Assembly (NCBI GenBank): GCA_006386115.1
Contig: VFIW01000025.1
Location: forward strand, 248,001 to 312,000
Direction: 5' to 3'
DNA length: 64,000 bases
Origin: Globisporangium splendens
Lineage: Eukaryota; Oomycota; Peronosporomycetes; Pythiales; Pythiaceae
In this document: piece after piece, positions 42,853 through 55,718 of the stretch
Position numbering within the stretch: the first letter of the stretch is position 1
How the letters are laid out: every line of letters starts with the position of its first letter
Translations under genes and position numbers: made by a program
The notes under the pieces: generated by a model
Databases searched by the model: none
Told to the model about the DNA's origin: nothing
Seen by the model: the letters and a program-made list of their open reading frames with translations, nothing else

Positions 42853-44480
42853 ATCGACTGCCATATGGACGTGAATAGATCGGTATCCAGGGATGAGAGG
42901 AGGCATCGGTTAGCGAGCTGCTGAGCGAGGGCAATGGGGGATGTGTGAGGCTGACAGCTGGCGATTGCCCACTGCGATGACCTTTTGTGATCGCGAGGTT
43001 AGGTGTTGAACCACCTCATCAAAAGTTGCCCAAAATAAAAAGAACATTTGTCGTCTCCGTGTGGCTGTACAGTATCTGTCTTTGCAAAGTACGGGATCTG
43101 ATGCAATACGTTTGGCTGGACTTTGAATCTCATTTGAGACTGAGGCTCCACCTGGTTTCCTGAGCAGGTTCACATTTATATCATTTTGCGTGTGGCTCTG
43201 CTCAGCGAGAGAGAAACACACACATACCGTCTCATCAACGCATTTTTGCTGCTTGAGGATTTCGTATCCCGTGCTTTGTGTTACGCTTGTGCTGTTATCT
43301 GCAATACTTAGAGCACCTTGTGTCAATTCTTGATGCCAAATCCACGTGACAGTAGCTAGTAGTAAGCAAGGTAGGCTCTGTTTACTTTATCGTTTTCGTT
43401 TCAACTCGGAGAATCTTCAAATCCGAAAGGATGCCACCTCTGGATCTATTGTGATAGATGCCTGGCCAATTTCATGAACATGTAGCTGCAGTCCAGTCCA
43501 CACGGCGCTTCCTGTGTGGCTGGGAAAAGCATTTTCGTCGCGTTGACCAAGTCACGAAGTGGAAAAGCCCAAAATAACACTTGTGACCCGTCTCTGCGTG
43601 ATGCGCATCCCTGCAAAGTGAATCTTGATTAAGATTCAACACCGCAAGAATGAAGTCTTCTTCGAGACCGTCATCAGCAAGTTTCCCCATGTGAGGGAAT
43701 GCTCGGATGTCTGATGCACCCTGAAGGTCTCTGCCATTTCTTGTATTTGTACGGTCCAGGAAATGTTGCCTGACGCCCATCGTCAACGAGTGCTCGGTGC
43801 TCGCTTGTTGAAGGCGGCAGATTAAATCGCTTTTGGTGCACCAAGTTTGTAGTTTGTAGTGAAAGCGAATGAAGCGTTGGTGAACAGAACGCACTTCATG
43901 CCCGCGATAACAAAGCAAGGCGTATCTCGATTTGTTGCCTGCGATAATGTTTGTTGAGCAGACTTACGTCGTTGGCCGAAATAACTGAAAGAGGAGGTGG
44001 CCACTGGTATACATGTATCAATGACGCCGGAAAGTAGACGAATGCTGTTGTGTGGAGTCTGCCAAACACTGCGATCGTTGCGACTGCCGCCAAGGATTTC
44101 GTTCCCAGTTTCGCTTGTCTGCACTTGAGGGTGGATATTTTCGGAAGTAAATAAACAATTAGCATGGTAATTTACGAAAAATTGACCTACACTCGCCATC
44201 CTTTTCTGTGCATGAAAATGACGTGACCCGATATGGGAGTGACCTAAATTCGACCTGTAACAGATTCTCATCTTCGTTCAAGTCTAGACAGATATTTGTT
44301 TTAGGTCGGCTTTTGGCCAAGTTTTATCTCAGATTCACAAGTTTTTGGTGTTTTATCTCGCAAAGACGAAGCTGCAGAGAAAACGTGGCGCAAGTACAGA
44401 CTGAAAGCATCACGCATATCGCAAGTCTTTGCAATAGTATTGGACTGCTAGATAGTTTTTTCGAAATTAAGCTCATTTGT
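42853..44480. other. Intergenic; diverged upstream block
   Basis: 43020-43660 resembles the upstream blocks of the other two units (see 39985-41301). The rest, to 44480, is AT-rich with no supported gene. Confidence 0.55.
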
Positions 44481-46304
44481 CTTTATCATTATAAGGTGAG
44501 GTATATTTAGGTTCATCGTCGTGACCTACAATATCCATTCTCCTAACTAATCTTCATTACGAATGTCATACAGGAGTGTAAATGTGTCTATAGCGCGGAT
44601 TGCACTAGATCACTTCTATCTGCTAAATAATCTTTGACCAGGATGGCATGTTCTCTTGGTCCTATGTGAGGCTGCCTTGTGTTGTCCAATGACCTTGGGT
44701 CTTCCGAACTTCGCATAAAGCCAATGCATGACGTCGTTGTCAAGATCCTGGGTGAGATTGTTGAAAGCAGCTCTTTGAGTTGGGAAGTGAACCTGCGTTG
44801 AGGTTCTGGTGTCCATGGCTAGGTTGGCGGCTGAGTCCGCCATCTTGTTGAAGGCACGGTAGTGATGGTACCATCCTCGGATGTCGATGCAATCCGCGAG
44901 TCGTCGACTTGTCTGGTATAAACGTGCCAATCGGTGCTGTCGAGGGGACCGATGCATTCTCTGTTGGGAGATAATGAGTGCACTGTCTCCAATCACGTAC
45001 AACGGTTCGAAGTGACTGCGTTGGGCTTCTCGGAGTCCATGTATGAGACCCCAGTACTCGGCAAAGTTGTTGGTCGTGTCCTTCCTGCTATATGCCATGC
45101 TGGCGGCCCAAATTAAACTGGCTGTGTGTGAGTCCTTATGGACACGCACGATAATGGATCCAGTCCCTCCTGGTCCTGGATTGCCGCGTGATCCACCATC
45201 GAAAAACAACAGGTAAACGCCGCGAGTATCACTTGGAGTCAAGGGGATGGCGTCGGTTTGGCTGAGAAAGCAGTCGACATATGCCTTGAGAACTGCTGCA
45301 ACCGTGTGACCGTCCGAGTCTCCAGCTTGCGCTTCAGCGAGTCGTGTGAGGTTTCGCATTCCTGCCTCTAATCTGGTCATCATGATCGCCATCTCAGCAG
45401 TCGATTCGATTGGATCCGAATCCATGCGTCGCAGATGCGCACACCAAATGGCATGTATGAGCGACGCGCTCATATATCGCCACAGCATGTGTGCGACGGG
45501 ATAGAGATGATCTTGGAGATATTCATTGGAGAACTTGTGTCCGATAATGTGTCTCTCGATCGTGGTCCATGCATGCCTTGGAGTATCTGGTAGATCCAGA
45601 CTGAAGATCCAGATTGCGGGGTCGTGACCAGGAGTGATTCCGATCTTCGCCCACAGCGCATAAAAGTAGTTCCACACCAGTTTGGCTTTCGGACACTCCC
45701 AGAATAGATGTTGAACAGAAGATTGGACAACTTGGGAACATTCGGGATTCGAGCAGGATAGATCAGCTTTCTCATAGTTCCACATGGAGAGTCGGTTGGC
45801 TTTCAGTCGGAGAAGAGTCTGGACCGTGTAAGCAGTAATCCCTGGGATGTTGTGTAATTCGCTCCATTGGATTAATTGCAGTCCTGGCCACAGAGATCCT
45901 GCTGTATGGACAGCTTTGTTGACTGCTGCATCTCGAGTATCTTTGCCAATTTGTGTCCTCGTTGCTGCAACTTGTTGCCGATAGAAAGATCTGGTCGTAT
46001 TGTATCGTCCGTTGCCACCCCATAGTTGCACGATTCTTGTGAAGCGTGGATGTGCATGGAACGACACCTTCTGCCCGTTCAAGTCTCTTGTTGCCATGAT
46101 GTCACAGTCCATTGCGGAGTGAACTGTATGCGTAGCTTTGACTAGGGTCGTGTCGATGTGGGTCAGAGTTGCTTCACTGGTGTGCAGATGCCATTCGTGG
46201 TTATAATGACGTTGTCCGTTGTACAGCCGAAGCACATTTGTTTGCTGTGGTCGATACAGGAGCTGTGGGAAGTTGGATACCAACGGAGCACATAACCGCT
46301 CGAG
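44481..46304 (-). mobile_element. 5'-truncated family-1 LINE copy (RNase H end)
   Basis: Read on the reverse strand, this starts at 46304 with CTCGAGCGGTTATGTG and follows the end of ORF2, including the knuckle-like CSNPECSQVVQSSVQHLFWEC, RNase H with FDGGSRGNPGPGGTGS, AEYWGL, GDSALI and NKMADSAANLA, and ends with the common tail at 44481. The frame is open for 567 codons (46319-44616), but one extra base near 44715 replaces the normal C-terminus. It lies head-to-head (5' to 5') with the copy starting at 46305. Confidence 0.9.
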
Positions 46305-46305
46305 T

Positions 46306-47838
46306 AGGGAGTTTGTCAAAGCTCATGTCGTCCACGAGCACAGTCCCACTGTACAGCCTCAAGACGAGGAGCAATCAAGAACGAGCCTGCCCGGCTCGAA
46401 GTCATTTCCCTCAGCGTCTAGAGATAATGGATCGGCAAACCAGCAACCATCATCGGAGCCATCAGCTGATACCACCTCTGGGTACTCTGAAGATCCCTCG
46501 CACTTCGATGTCACGATGTCCTTGGCGGATTCCACGTCGATGGACTCCACAATGCACTTGCAAGATCTGACGGGAGGTGCTGTGACCCCGCCAAATGGTC
46601 AAGCCACTCTCCCTCTGCCAGCAGAGGTGACTAAAGCCTTTCACCAGGAAATGCGCAGTCAAAATGGTACCGAGGATGCAGGCAATGGTCCTCCCTCGAT
46701 GAACCAGCCAACTCCAAGTAGCGCTGACCAAGATCTTGGACACATTGACTCTGCTGAATCTCGAGATGCAGACCCAACGAGTGTCTTTGGTCCCGGGCCA
46801 GAAATCAATGCGGTGATGGGTAGTGGGCTAGGTACAGGGTCGACGGATGATGAACATCGATTCCAGGAACCGGAGCGAGAACCAGATTCCCACTCTCATA
46901 CGTTAAATCGGCCACGGGCACGAAAGATCCCAGAACTTGCGTCCTCAGTTTTAAAAGCAGCGGCTTCAACGACACCAGGTCAATACGAGGCCAGTCAAGA
47001 GTCAACCTTTTCCAATGACAGTGAAAGCGGCGAATTTGAGACGCCTCCTTCCTCACCGTCTCACTCTGTCTAGGGCGATGGGCAAGTACGCAAGTCTCTG
47101 GTTGAACGATTGGTTGGATCGAAAGAGGAGCTCGAACAATTGATGGCTGCTGAACAAGCCCTTCGAAGACAGCATTTTCGTGCAAACAACAAAGCCATGC
47201 ACGACTGGACCACGGCGACTCGACAAAATCGAAGATTCAGCTTGCCTTCAGTTGATCCAAGCGACGTCTCCAAATTGACTGGATGGATTCCCAGTCACGT
47301 GGATGCTCTAAGTGCGCTCATTTGTGCACTGCCTTTTCCACTGGAGGTCTTGCGCATGTTCCCAGTGAAAAAGCTTCTTGATTTTGGGCACAGCATAAAC
47401 AGTCAAGCTCAACGCGCATTAATCCGGCATCACTCAACTGACGATGCAGTTAGCGCGCAAGTGCGAGCCTTTTGTAAGAAATGGGCATCGGCTGTTGACG
47501 CCTGTCCGCAAGGCTCCGCTCGTTGGTCCATGACTGACAACATCAAGCAGTGGAACAGACTTGAAAAGCTAGATGATAGCCTATTGACCGCGACCGTCTC
47601 GCGACCCATTGACCCAGACAAATGGGCAATTCTCAATGTGATAAGTCTTCTACTGCCCAGCATGTTCCCAAAGCACGAAGCCGTTGGTCACGTTATGCCT
47701 GAAACCCGAGCTGAAGAATATTGGCGTTCGTCTTCTCTTCAATCAGCAATTGATGCGATTGTAGGCACGACGACGTCATGGTCGCTATTGGCGCACCAGC
47801 ATGAGCTGGAGGTCCAACAGCGGCACAATCTGAACTAA
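46306..47838 (+). pseudogene. LINE family-1 ORF1, one internal TAG
   Basis: The frame is open from the breakpoint at 46305 to 47838 except for a TAG at 47071-47073; the text on both sides is in the same frame. The first half is Ser/Pro/Thr/Asp-rich and disordered. The second half is helical (WIPSHVDALSALICALPF, CKKWASAVDAC) and may be the RNA-binding part. I see no zinc knuckle or RRM. The first in-frame ATG within the element is at 46516, so the true start may be lost or lie at an unknown 5' end. Confidence 0.7.
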
Positions 47839-47878
47839 AGGCACCCATGGTGCCTCAACTCGCACTGTACTTGGTGGT

Positions 47879-50800
47879 AGTTCAGTGCGAGCAGGGGGAG
47901 ATGGCTCAACTGTCTCTCCGACGGAAATACAGCGTGGAATACAAGGCATATCAACGTATTCCGGCGATGGACTACCGTTGCGACCATATCAACCCACAAC
48001 CCAAGCTCGTCGTGACAACCACCGACCCAGAAGGCGCAGTGCGACAGTCAGTGCTCGCCATGAGCTAACTGTTGGATTCCACACACAGAATGTGATGGGG
48101 TTCTCCAAATCCGATGCCAATCTGAACGCGTGGTTTTCACATTTTCGACAGACTGATGATTCGGGATCATTGGACATTGTCTTTCTCCAAGAAACGCACG
48201 TCCTGGAGACCGAAGTGGCATCAATGCAATCCAGATTTTGTCGAAGTTGGGGTTTTCAGGAACCATCAGAAGAGTCGGATCCCAGACTCTCTCTCTGGTC
48301 AGCTTCCACCGAGCGCAAAGGAGGAGTGGCGATCTTGTTGAATCCCTATTCGTGCATACCTACACTGGCTCCATATAAGCAGGATCAGTGGAATGCGCAC
48401 TGGATGGCAGCTACGGTGACGTTGCGTGGCGAAACGGTGTTACTTCTCAACATCTACGCTCCTTCTGCCGTATTTGCAAGGGAAGCTTTCTACAGAGCAC
48501 TATCAGGTCTCCTCTCGTCACATGATGGACCCATTCTGTGTGGTGGAGACTTTAATTGCACTCTCAACCAGACGGCAGACAGGTCTCACAACAACCACAA
48601 CAAAGTGCACGATTCCAGGGAATTGAAGAAACTGCTCCAGAAATTGGATCTTGTTGATACCCTCGAGGATGATGCTCTTCGCGCCACGGACACACGAGAC
48701 GTCAAAGCATTCCATCGGCAGCATCACACCTACTACTATACACTGCCTTCAGGTGACAGTGCCAGCAGTAGGCTCGACCGATGGCACTGCAGCAATGACC
48801 ATCTCGACTGGGTTCGCAGCGTCTACCAAAGCGTAGCTGGTCCGTTCTCCGATCACAATGGAGTCACGATCCGAGTAGCTGCTCCTGACAAGGTGATCCA
48901 AAGCAAGAAACCTCGAGTTGTCTATCCACTTCCGAAGAATGCAGCGGCGAGTATTGGAAAAGATTTCTTCGAAAAAGCTCATGATCAACTTGATGAATTA
49001 CGTGGACGTTACTATTCGCCTCGTGATTATGCTCTGGCCACAGCAAATTGGTGGGATGAAGCCAAGATCGCGCTCAGGATCGGGTACCTTGAAGCTAAAA
49101 AATCGTACTTTGCCAGATTGAATCAAGGATACAAGAAGAAAATCCAGAGGTTGCAACGACGCCTCTCAGAATCAGAAGTGCAGATGCTCGATCACTCTGG
49201 TGGAGCGGTGGGTGACCACAACGTGGAGTTGTCGCAAGAGTTTCTTACTACCGCCACGAGTATCCGTCGTGCCATTGCAGAATGCAAATCGAAGTGGCAG
49301 GCTTCAAAACGGGACCGCATTTTTCGGGAGCACATGCATCATGAACGAGAAACGAGCAAATCCTTCTACAAGCGTATCTCGACCAAGTTCCTTGACAACA
49401 CTATCTTCACACTCGGTGGCACAGCGACTTACGGACCCATGCGTTCACGAGAACTTGCTGACGATATGGGAGAAGGATGGAAATCAATCATGCAACAGGC
49501 GCCCACTCTGCAAACTGACATCGATCAAATCCTTGATCCAGGAACAGCTATTCCTCCGTCGGACAGATTAGGCTTCCTGCTCAAACCGGTCAATTCGAGT
49601 GAAATTAAACAGGCTGTGAAGAAATGCAAGAGAGGCAAAGCTCACGGTCCTGACGAACTCGGCAACGACTGGTACAGAGACCACTGTGACGAGATTACCG
49701 ACCTATTCGAGCGACTTTTCAACTTGCGGATACCCGAATGCGTTCTACCAAGTTCGTTCAGTGAAGCTCATATTCACTGCATAAAAAAGTCCGTCTCTGC
49801 TGCATCGCCGCTGGACTACAGGCCAATCGCACTCCTCAACTCGGATTACAAAATATTCACACGGATATTTGCAACCAGATTACGAACTGTGCTCCCTTGG
49901 CTTATCCATCACATGCAAGCTGGTTTCGTTCCAGGGCGAGCAATCCCGACGACGATCGATATGTTATTGGCTGCGCAACAGCGGGCCACGAGCGACCCCG
50001 CCATGTCCAGAGCGATCGCGTTGCTCCTTGATTTTGCTAAAGCCTATGATTCAATCGATCGCAGCTTTCTGGCACAAGCGCTCCAGCATCTTGGATTCCC
50101 ATTGAAGTTCGTACACTTAGTGAAGGTGTTACACTCTCAAACCACTTACAAGTTCATTGTAAACGGTTTCCTGTCGAGAAAGTACAACGTAACATCCGGA
50201 ATTCGTCAAGGATGTCCGCTGGCCCCTCTTCTCTTCATCTTGGCGTTCGAGGTTCTTTATCGGAAAATCGAAGCGAGTGACGAAATACACGGCGTTGAAC
50301 TCCAGGCAGCAGGATGCGCAACTGAAGTCAGAATTGGAGGATACGCAGACGACACGACCATTTATCTTAGCGATCCCAAGGATATTAGTGCCGTGTTTGC
50401 AATCCTGGACAAATATGGAGCAGCTTCTGGGCTTCGAGTCAATCGGTACAAATCTGCAGTATTACCGCTGAACAAGGAATATAGCTCCACCGAAGAGTCA
50501 GTCAGTGACATTCATGTGCTACAACGTGAGGAACATTGCCGCTACCTCGGCATCCAAGTCGGACAAACGCCTTCGAATGCAAGTAACTGGTCCAAGTGCA
50601 TCCAAACCTTACGTGTCAGACTTCGACTTGCGCGTCTCAAAACTCACTCTGTCGCCCAACGTGCAGCAATTGCCAGTGCCGTCATCATACCCAAAGTGCT
50701 TTACGTGGCCAGGCACTCCTGGCCATCTACGGCTATTGTCAATCAGCTACACGACCTAGTGAAACAATTTGTCTGGGGCTCAAGGAATGGTAAGCCTGCG

Positions 50801-53183
50801 AAACCGTGGATGAAGGAAGAGCAAGCTGAACTCAAAAAAATGAATGGAGGCTTGTCAGTACCCAACATCAGAACTGAGCTGATGACGATGAGTGCCACAG
50901 CAGTCTCCAAATGGGCACTCGCAACCTCTCACATCGATCAGGTCATCGGGGAAATCTTGCTGCACAACACAAGGGCTTCTTCGACGTACATCACGCCGCT
51001 CGATGCAATCCCAAGGCGGCCACTCCAGCTTCGTGATAACATGTGGACAACTGGCGCGGCATTATGTGCGTCGCTCCATTCTTGACCCTATGAGCCCAGA
51101 GAACGTGACAATGTACGTTGGTGTTACGAGCACTTCAAGTCGACAATTGTGCAGACTCAATGGGACGGCGATGTGTTCCAGATCGACCTCAGCTCTAAAA
51201 TATCTGACAGGCTTCCAGGTATCATCGCTGAAGGACGAAAGCTACGCGGGACATTCTGTGCAGAATGGCTGCCATACATGACCTCGACTGCAGATGGGTG
51301 GCTTCTTGGTTCCAACGGCTCCCCATACAAGCTTGCTCACACATCATTATCAGTTGGAACAGCACAACTGGGTGACATACTTCGATGGGAGTGGATAAGA
51401 CCAGGAGTGCTTAACTTCATCCCAACATGTGGAATATCCGGATTCTCCTGGCCGTCTATTCGAGCGCTCGAGCGGTTATGTGCTACGTTGGTATCCAACT
51501 TCCCACAGCTCCTGTATCGACCACAGCAAACAAATGTGCTTCGGCTGTACAACGGGCAACGTCATTACAACCACGAATGGCATCTGTACACCAGTGAAGC
51601 AACTCTGACCCACGTCGACACGACCCTAGTCAAAGCTACGCACACAGTTCACTCCGCAATGGACTGTGACATCATGGCAACAAGAGACTTGAACGGGCAG
51701 AAGGTGTCGTTCCATGCACATCCACGTTTAACAAGAATCGTGCAACTATGGGGTGGCAACGGACGATACAATACGACCAGATCTTTCTATCGGCAACAAG
51801 TTGCAGCAACGAGGACACATATTGGCAAAGATACTCGAGATGCAGCAGTCAACAAAGCTGTCCAAACAGCAGGATCTCTGTGGCCAGGACTGCAATTAAT
51901 CCAGTGGAGCGAATTACACAACATCCCAGGGATTGCGGTTTATACGGCTCAGACTCTTCTCCGGCTGAAAGCCAACCGACTCTCCATGTGGAACTATGAG
52001 AAAGCTGATCTGTCCTGCTCGAATCCTGAATGCTCCCAAGTTGTCCAATCTTCTGTTCAACATCTATTCCGGGAGTGTCCGAAAGCCAAACTGGTGTGGA
52101 ACTACTTTTATGCGCTATGGGCGAAGATCGGAATCACTCATGGTCACGACCCCGCAATCTGGATCTTCAGTCTGGATCTACCAGATACTCCAAGGCATGC
52201 ATGGACCTCGATCAAGAGACACATTATCGGACACAAGTTCTCCAATGAACATCTCCAAGATCATCTCTATTCCGTCGCACACACGCTGTGGCGATATGTG
52301 AGCGCGTCGCTCATACAATCCATTTGGTGTGCGCATCTGCGACGCATGGATTCGGATCCAATCGAATCGACTGCTGAGATGGCGATCATGATGACCAGAT
52401 TAGAGGCAGGAATGGGAAACCTCACACGACTCGCTGAAGCGCAAGCTGGAGACTCGGACGGTCACACGGTTGCAGCAGTTCTCAAGGCATATGTCGACTG
52501 CTTTCTCAGCCAAACCGACGCCATCCCCTTGACTCAAAGTGATACTCGCGGCGTTTACCTGTTGTTTTTCGATGGTGGATCACGCGGCAATCCAGGACCA
52601 GGAGGGACTGGATCCATCATCGTGCGTGTCCACAAGAACTCGCACACAGCCAGTTTTAATTTGGACCGCCAGCATGGCGTATAGCAGGAAGGACACGACC
52701 AACAACTTTGCTGAGTACTGGGGTCTCATACACGGACTCCGAGAAGCCCAACGCAGTCACTTCGAGCCGTTGTACGTGATTGGAGACAGTGCACTCATTA
52801 TCTCCCAACAGCGAATGCATCGGTCCCCTCGACAGCACCGATTTGCACGTTTATACCAGACAAGTCGACGACTCGCGGATTGCATCGACATCCGAGGATG
52901 GTACCATCACTACCGTGCCTTCAACAAGATGGCGGACTCAGCCGCCAACCTAGCCATGGACACCAGAACCTCAATGCAGGTCCACTTCCCAACTCAAAGA
53001 GCTGCTTTCAACAATCTCACCCAGGATCTTGACAACGACGTCATGCATTGGCTTGTGCGAAGTTCGGAAGACCCAAGGTCATTAGACAACACAAGGCAGC
53101 CTCACATAGGACCAAAAGAACATGCCATCCTGGTCAAAGATTATTTAGCATTCAGAAGTGATCTAGTGCAATCCGCGCTGTAG
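47879..53183 (+). pseudogene. LINE family-1 ORF2: APE endonuclease, reverse transcriptase, RNase H
   Basis: The endonuclease begins at FHTQNVMGFSKSD (about 48075) with FLQETHV, GGDFNC near 48541 and the terminal SDHNGV near 48852. Reverse transcriptase motifs follow: RPIALLNSDYKIF (about 49820), LLDFAKAYDSIDRSF (about 50027), SGIRQGCPLAPLLF (about 50200) and GGYADDTTIYL (about 50337). A knuckle-like Cys region and RNase H (FDGGSRGNPGPGG, AEYWGL, GDSALI, NKMADSAANLA) close the protein. Breaks: TGA at 51083-51085, after which the same frame resumes, and one extra T near 52653 that shifts the frame within RNase H (the intact text continues to 53183). No ATG precedes the endonuclease in this frame; the first is at 48095, inside it. 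Confidence 0.88.
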
Positions 53184-53290
53184 ACACATTTACGCTCCTA
53201 GATGAAATTCGCAATGAAGATTAGGTAGGAGAATGGATATTGTAGGTCACGACGATGAACCTAAATATACCTCACCTTTTAAAGATTTAA

Positions 53291-53820
53291 ATCTGTTGCG
53301 TGACCCGCAGTGCCAGCTGCTGCCCCACAACATTTACATCTTCCCTATGTTGCTGTAATTAACAACATCACACCCTGATCCGGAAAAGTTCTGTTTTGTC
53401 GTCAACTTGCAAAATTAACCAGGAACTGAACCCATTGCAGATGCTAGCGTGTTCAAATCCTGACGCACACTCCGTTCGTCATCGACAACGACCGACTGAG
53501 GCTCCTGATAAGCACGGAGCTGGCATTCCGCCTGCGTAACGCATTCATGGCTTCTGAATGCACGTCGACGTTTTGATGGCGAACGTATGAACCCGCGAGA
53601 TATTGTCCCGACGTCTATCGGCTGATGCCGGCAGCATAAGTGCTGGTATCAGTGTGAAGAAATATACCTACCTGAGTGAGCCGGAACACCAGCGAAGTAC
53701 TATAGGAAGCGTTTGGTTTGAGTCACGAACTCGACATTTTCCATTTTCAGAGGTAGAGAGCAACACAACCAACGCGTAAGACACACTCGACCGCCATTGC
53801 CTCCACATTCGCTTGGGGAC
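53291..53820. other. Intergenic
   Basis: 530 bp between the LINE end and the 3' end of the START/FYVE-like gene. Nothing recognised. Confidence 0.5.
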
Positions 53821-55209
53821 TCACATGTCGGCCTTCCACACACTACTCACAATACTACTCGCCATGCTAGTTCGACCGCTAAATGCGCGCCTACCATCGC
53901 CGCTCTCGCTCTCGTCTTGGTTCGCGTCGTTGTTCTGCTTGCTCTCGAGTTCGAGCGCGTCGTCCTCGGCAAAGCTCCGCGAACTTGCATGCGCGGCCAT
54001 GGCAGCGCACTGGGTACAGAACGCCATACTCACCTGATTGCACACCTTCTCGCGGTCCGTGCGCAGAAACACCACTTTGTACACACGACACCGAGAGCAT
54101 ACGCGGAGATGGCAAATGCGGCAATGCTTCTCTTTCCTCGATGTTGACGTCGACGGCGTTGATGCCGCCACGAATGATGCCATGTGACCACCGACGCGTT
54201 TGTGACAACGTGCACACGTGCTGGCGTCCGACGCTGTCGATGACGACGATGTTGACGACGATGTTGATGACGAGGACATCGACCAACTCTCCAAAGACGA
54301 CGAGGCAGATGAAGAGCTACTACTGGATGCGTAAGATATGGTACTCGCGCTTGCCATACTCGGCAACCGCGCAGCGAGGCTGTTTTGCACGATCCGCGTC
54401 AGTTTCTTCATCTCGGCGCAATACACATTCTTCCACACGGAGATGGACACCTCGGCTGCTGTGGCCGCCATCAAAGCGATTGGAGTATCCTCAGCGTACA
54501 CGAGACAGCCACGAATATACACCTCCACCGTGCTCGCGTCATGTTGCCGGAACAAATGACAAAACGAGACTTTAGCCCGAGGAATGTTGTACTCTGTGAG
54601 CTCGTGGAATCCTGAAATCTCCACCGAGTGGTGGAAATGATACCCAATACGCTCGCCATTGGGCGACATAGCAAACCCGATAGACTCGATGTAGACGGCG
54701 TCTCTTGGGTTCAAAACTGTCCTGATAAGAAACGGGTGGCCTTTTATGACCCACTTGATGCTGAGCTCTCGGAATGGAGACTCGGGTGTCGGTTGGATGA
54801 TCGATGCGAGCACAGCCCAATCGACGAAGCCATCGTCGACGTATGCCGACTTGAGCATCATGTCCTCGGTCGTAGGGTTCAAGGCGCCGTACATGACGTC
54901 GTCGAGGATGCCAGGCATCGTGCCAAACGTGAGCATGGGCAGCGTGCCATCCGTCGCGTCGTCATAGTCGGTTTGGTTGTTCGCATCGCGTCTGTATGAC
55001 CGGCGCTCCCGATACGCGCGCAGGTCGTCCCGGTGTTTGACTTGTTTCCAGCGGCTCTCGTCGACGACTCCGTGATGCGTCGTGAGGTGTTCGAGGTACT
55101 GTACCACGGTTTTCTTGATAAAGACCTCTGCGATAGCCTCGAGCGCTTCTTCGTCGTCTTCCGAGAGCGTCACGGGAGGTAGCGCGTTCGGTGGCAGTGG
55201 AAATTTCAT
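53821..55209 (-). CDS. START-like domain protein with FYVE-type zinc finger
   Basis: This single exon encodes 462 residues, starting MKFPLPPNALPPVTLSEDDE. The N-terminal 260 residues resemble the lipid-binding START-like domains common in oomycetes (ILDDVMYGALNPTTEDMM, HPFLIRTVLNPRDAVYIESIG, GYHFHHSVEISGF). A Ser-rich stretch (about 290-330) leads to a degenerate FYVE-like zinc finger: CARCHKRVGGHMASF near 332, the ligand cluster KEKHCRICHLRVCSRCRVYK near 358, then FCTQC near 398. The canonical R(R/K)HHCR is reduced to KEKHCR. Such proteins are thought to sense lipids at endosomal membranes; the specific role is unknown. It is a host gene sitting between two LINE elements. Confidence 0.8.
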   Translation of the reverse strand: MKFPLPPNALPPVTLSEDDEEALEAIAEVFIKKTVVQYLEHLTTHHGVVDESRWKQVKHRDDLRAYRERRSYRRDANNQTDYDDATDGTLPMLTFGTMPGILDDVMYGALNPTTEDMMLKSAYVDDGFVDWAVLASIIQPTPESPFRELSIKWVIKGHPFLIRTVLNPRDAVYIESIGFAMSPNGERIGYHFHHSVEISGFHELTEYNIPRAKVSFCHLFRQHDASTVEVYIRGCLVYAEDTPIALMAATAAEVSISVWKNVYCAEMKKLTRIVQNSLAARLPSMASASTISYASSSSSSSASSSLESWSMSSSSTSSSTSSSSTASDASTCARCHKRVGGHMASFVAASTPSTSTSRKEKHCRICHLRVCSRCRVYKVVFLRTDREKVCNQVSMAFCTQCAAMAAHASSRSFAEDDALELESKQNNDANQDESESGDGRRAFSGRTSMASSIVSSVWKADM

Positions 55210-55247
55210 GGCTCAATCGAATCGGTTTGATGCGCCTCACGCAGCAT

Positions 55248-55263
55248 AAATTCAGGAATGCGT
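55248..55263 (-). promoter_or_regulatory. Probable oomycete initiator-type core promoter
   Basis: The reverse strand reads GCATTCCTGAATTT, matching the CATTYYNCAWTTT core with one mismatch, about 40 bp upstream of the ATG at 55209. Confidence 0.45.
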
Positions 55264-55616
55264 GCACCTGGTCCGGCGAGGGCTTCCGACAACTTGAGAG
55301 AAAGTGCGAGAAGTTCTTCAATTTTCTACGGGTCGATTTCCGTTATCCTCTCTTTCTTGATTTGAAATCGTCGGTTACTATTAGCGCCCTTCTCTTTTCG
55401 TTGTAAACAGGCACGATTGTGGGCAGAGCGAAGCGACAGCAAGTAAACAGACCATGCCAACCCACAGCTTTCTTCGACGGTCGATACTCCATGTTTGCGC
55501 GTGGAAGTTGGTATGCATGGGTATCCTGCATAAATCGTTTGAAGGGAATGGGCACCGAAATAACGGGAGTCAATGAAATGGTCACAAGCGGCTGCATGAT
55601 GCGGATGTTTTGTTTG
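55264..55616. other. Intergenic, no gene
   Basis: Upstream region of the START/FYVE-like gene, with no coding frame of note. Its last bases are the left target-site copy of the LINE tail. Confidence 0.5.
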
Positions 55617-55718
55617 AGTTCGTAATGAAGATTGGGTAGGAGAATGGATATTGTAGGTCACGACGATGAACCTAAATACATCTCACCTTAAAGATAAAAA
55701 TAAAGGTAAAGATAAAGA
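55617..55718 (+). mobile_element. 102-bp 5'-truncated LINE 3' tail (family 1)
   Basis: It starts inside the 3' UTR (TTCGTAATGAAGATTGGGTA), runs through the common tail and ends in a short AAAGATAA-type repeat. It is flanked by a 12-bp direct repeat ATGTTTTGTTTG at 55605-55616 and 55719-55730. Confidence 0.87.

Larger units (their letters stand above)
46305..53290 (+). mobile_element. Near-complete family-1 LINE (APE-RT-RNase H non-LTR retrotransposon)
   Basis: About 7.0 kb: ORF1-like frame 46306-47838, ORF2 47879-53183, and a 3' end with TAGGTAGGAGAATGG and an AT-rich terminus shared with four other insertions in the window. The APE-RT-RNase H order places it among I-like (I/Tad/LOA group) elements; I cannot fix the clade by eye. 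Inactivating changes are one TAG in ORF1, one TGA and one frameshift in ORF2. The 5' end is uncertain because it abuts the inverted copy directly. Confidence 0.9.

Noticed and set aside
44481..53290. Twin-priming inversion of one LINE insertion
   Set aside because: Both halves have their own 3' tails, whereas twin priming leaves a single tail.
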